In this document: positions 5,622 to 5,718 of the stretch, in pieces | Position numbering within the stretch: position 1 is the first letter of the stretch | How the letters are laid out: every line of letters begins with the position of its first letter | Assembly: GCA_009885665.1 (NCBI GenBank) | Contig: VFKI01000175.1 | Span: 1-5,718, forward strand | Length of the DNA stretch: 5,718 bases | Direction: 5' to 3' | Source: Gammaproteobacteria bacterium | GTDB taxonomy: Bacteria > Pseudomonadota > Gammaproteobacteria > DSM-16500 | Notes under the pieces: generated by a model | Seen by the model: the letters and a program-made list of their open reading frames with translations, nothing else | The model's database searches: none | Told to the model about the DNA's origin: nothing | Translations under genes and position numbers: made by a program

Positions 5622-5709
5622 GCCAATCTTTTGCGAAAAATTTCTTCAAAATGCTCACATACTTCTATGTATGCTCCGCTTTTTCATCAATTTTTCACAA
5701 AACCTTGGC
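5622..5709. repeat. Second long imperfect palindrome, possibly running past the window edge
   Basis: The segment is symmetric about 5665.5 without gaps; 29 of 44 position pairs are complementary by hand count. Paired blocks are GCCAA with TTGGC (5622-5626/5705-5709), 5629-5633 with 5698-5702, GAAAAATT with AATTTTTC (5635-5642/5689-5696), 5648-5651 with 5680-5683, and the central CATAC/GTATG (5658-5662/5669-5673). Its middle 34 bp (5649-5682) match the middle of the 21-164 palindrome in reverse orientation at 27 of 34 positions. Outer arms like those of 21-164 would reach beyond the window, so its full extent cannot be seen. Confidence 0.75.
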
Positions 5710-5718
5710 TCAAATCTG

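Larger units (their letters stand above)
5455..5718. other. Gene-free, repeat-filled end of window
   Basis: I find no credible gene here, although acpP is expected after fabG. The minus strand has a 60-codon open frame from 5683 down to a TGA at 5503-5501. It has no convincing start or ribosome site and runs through the palindrome, the 43-bp repeat and part of the hairpin, so I read it as repeat sequence rather than a gene. TTGACT at 5545-5550 has no -10 partner. Confidence 0.6.

Overview
The window carries a gammaproteobacterial fatty-acid and phospholipid start-up cluster in its usual order: yceD (DUF177), rpmF (ribosomal protein L32), plsX, fabH, fabD, fabG. All six genes lie on the + strand. 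Their products align well, from memory, with the Escherichia coli proteins, and all catalytic residues I looked for are present. The organism looks like a gammaproteobacterium of moderate GC. A Legionellales or Coxiella-like relative is possible, but this rests on general impression and is weakly supported.

Layout: 1-179 is non-coding and mostly filled by one 144-bp imperfect palindrome (21-164, centre 92.5). 180-887 encodes an unrecognised multi-spanning membrane protein with a Ser/Pro-rich tail. At 922-950 there is a near-consensus sigma70 promoter whose expected start lies at, or a few bases before, the yceD ATG, so the operon mRNA may be leaderless. From 960 to 5454 the genes are tightly packed: yceD and rpmF are 15 nt apart, rpmF and plsX 6 nt apart and in the same frame, plsX/fabH overlap by ATGA, fabH/fabD overlap by one base, and fabD and fabG are 42 nt apart. 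From 5455 to the end I see no convincing gene. That stretch holds a short direct repeat, a perfect 16-bp stem-loop, the second copy of a 43-bp repeat, and a second long palindrome running into the window edge. acpP, which normally follows fabG, is not in the 264 nt after it.

How the genes work together: PlsX makes acyl-phosphate from acyl-ACP for phospholipid synthesis. FabD loads malonyl onto ACP, FabH condenses acetyl-CoA with malonyl-ACP to begin a chain, and FabG reduces the 3-ketoacyl-ACP. YceD and L32 tie the operon to ribosome production, and the GC-rich bases after the -10 would fit growth-rate or stringent control (inference).

The core genes are ordinary. The interesting material is the repeat content. 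Two palindromes, one at each end of the window, share a 34-bp core with compensatory changes in the stem. A 43-bp direct repeat brackets fabG and encodes the last seven codons and stop of fabD. L32 has an unusual acidic tail, and plsX starts at TTG.
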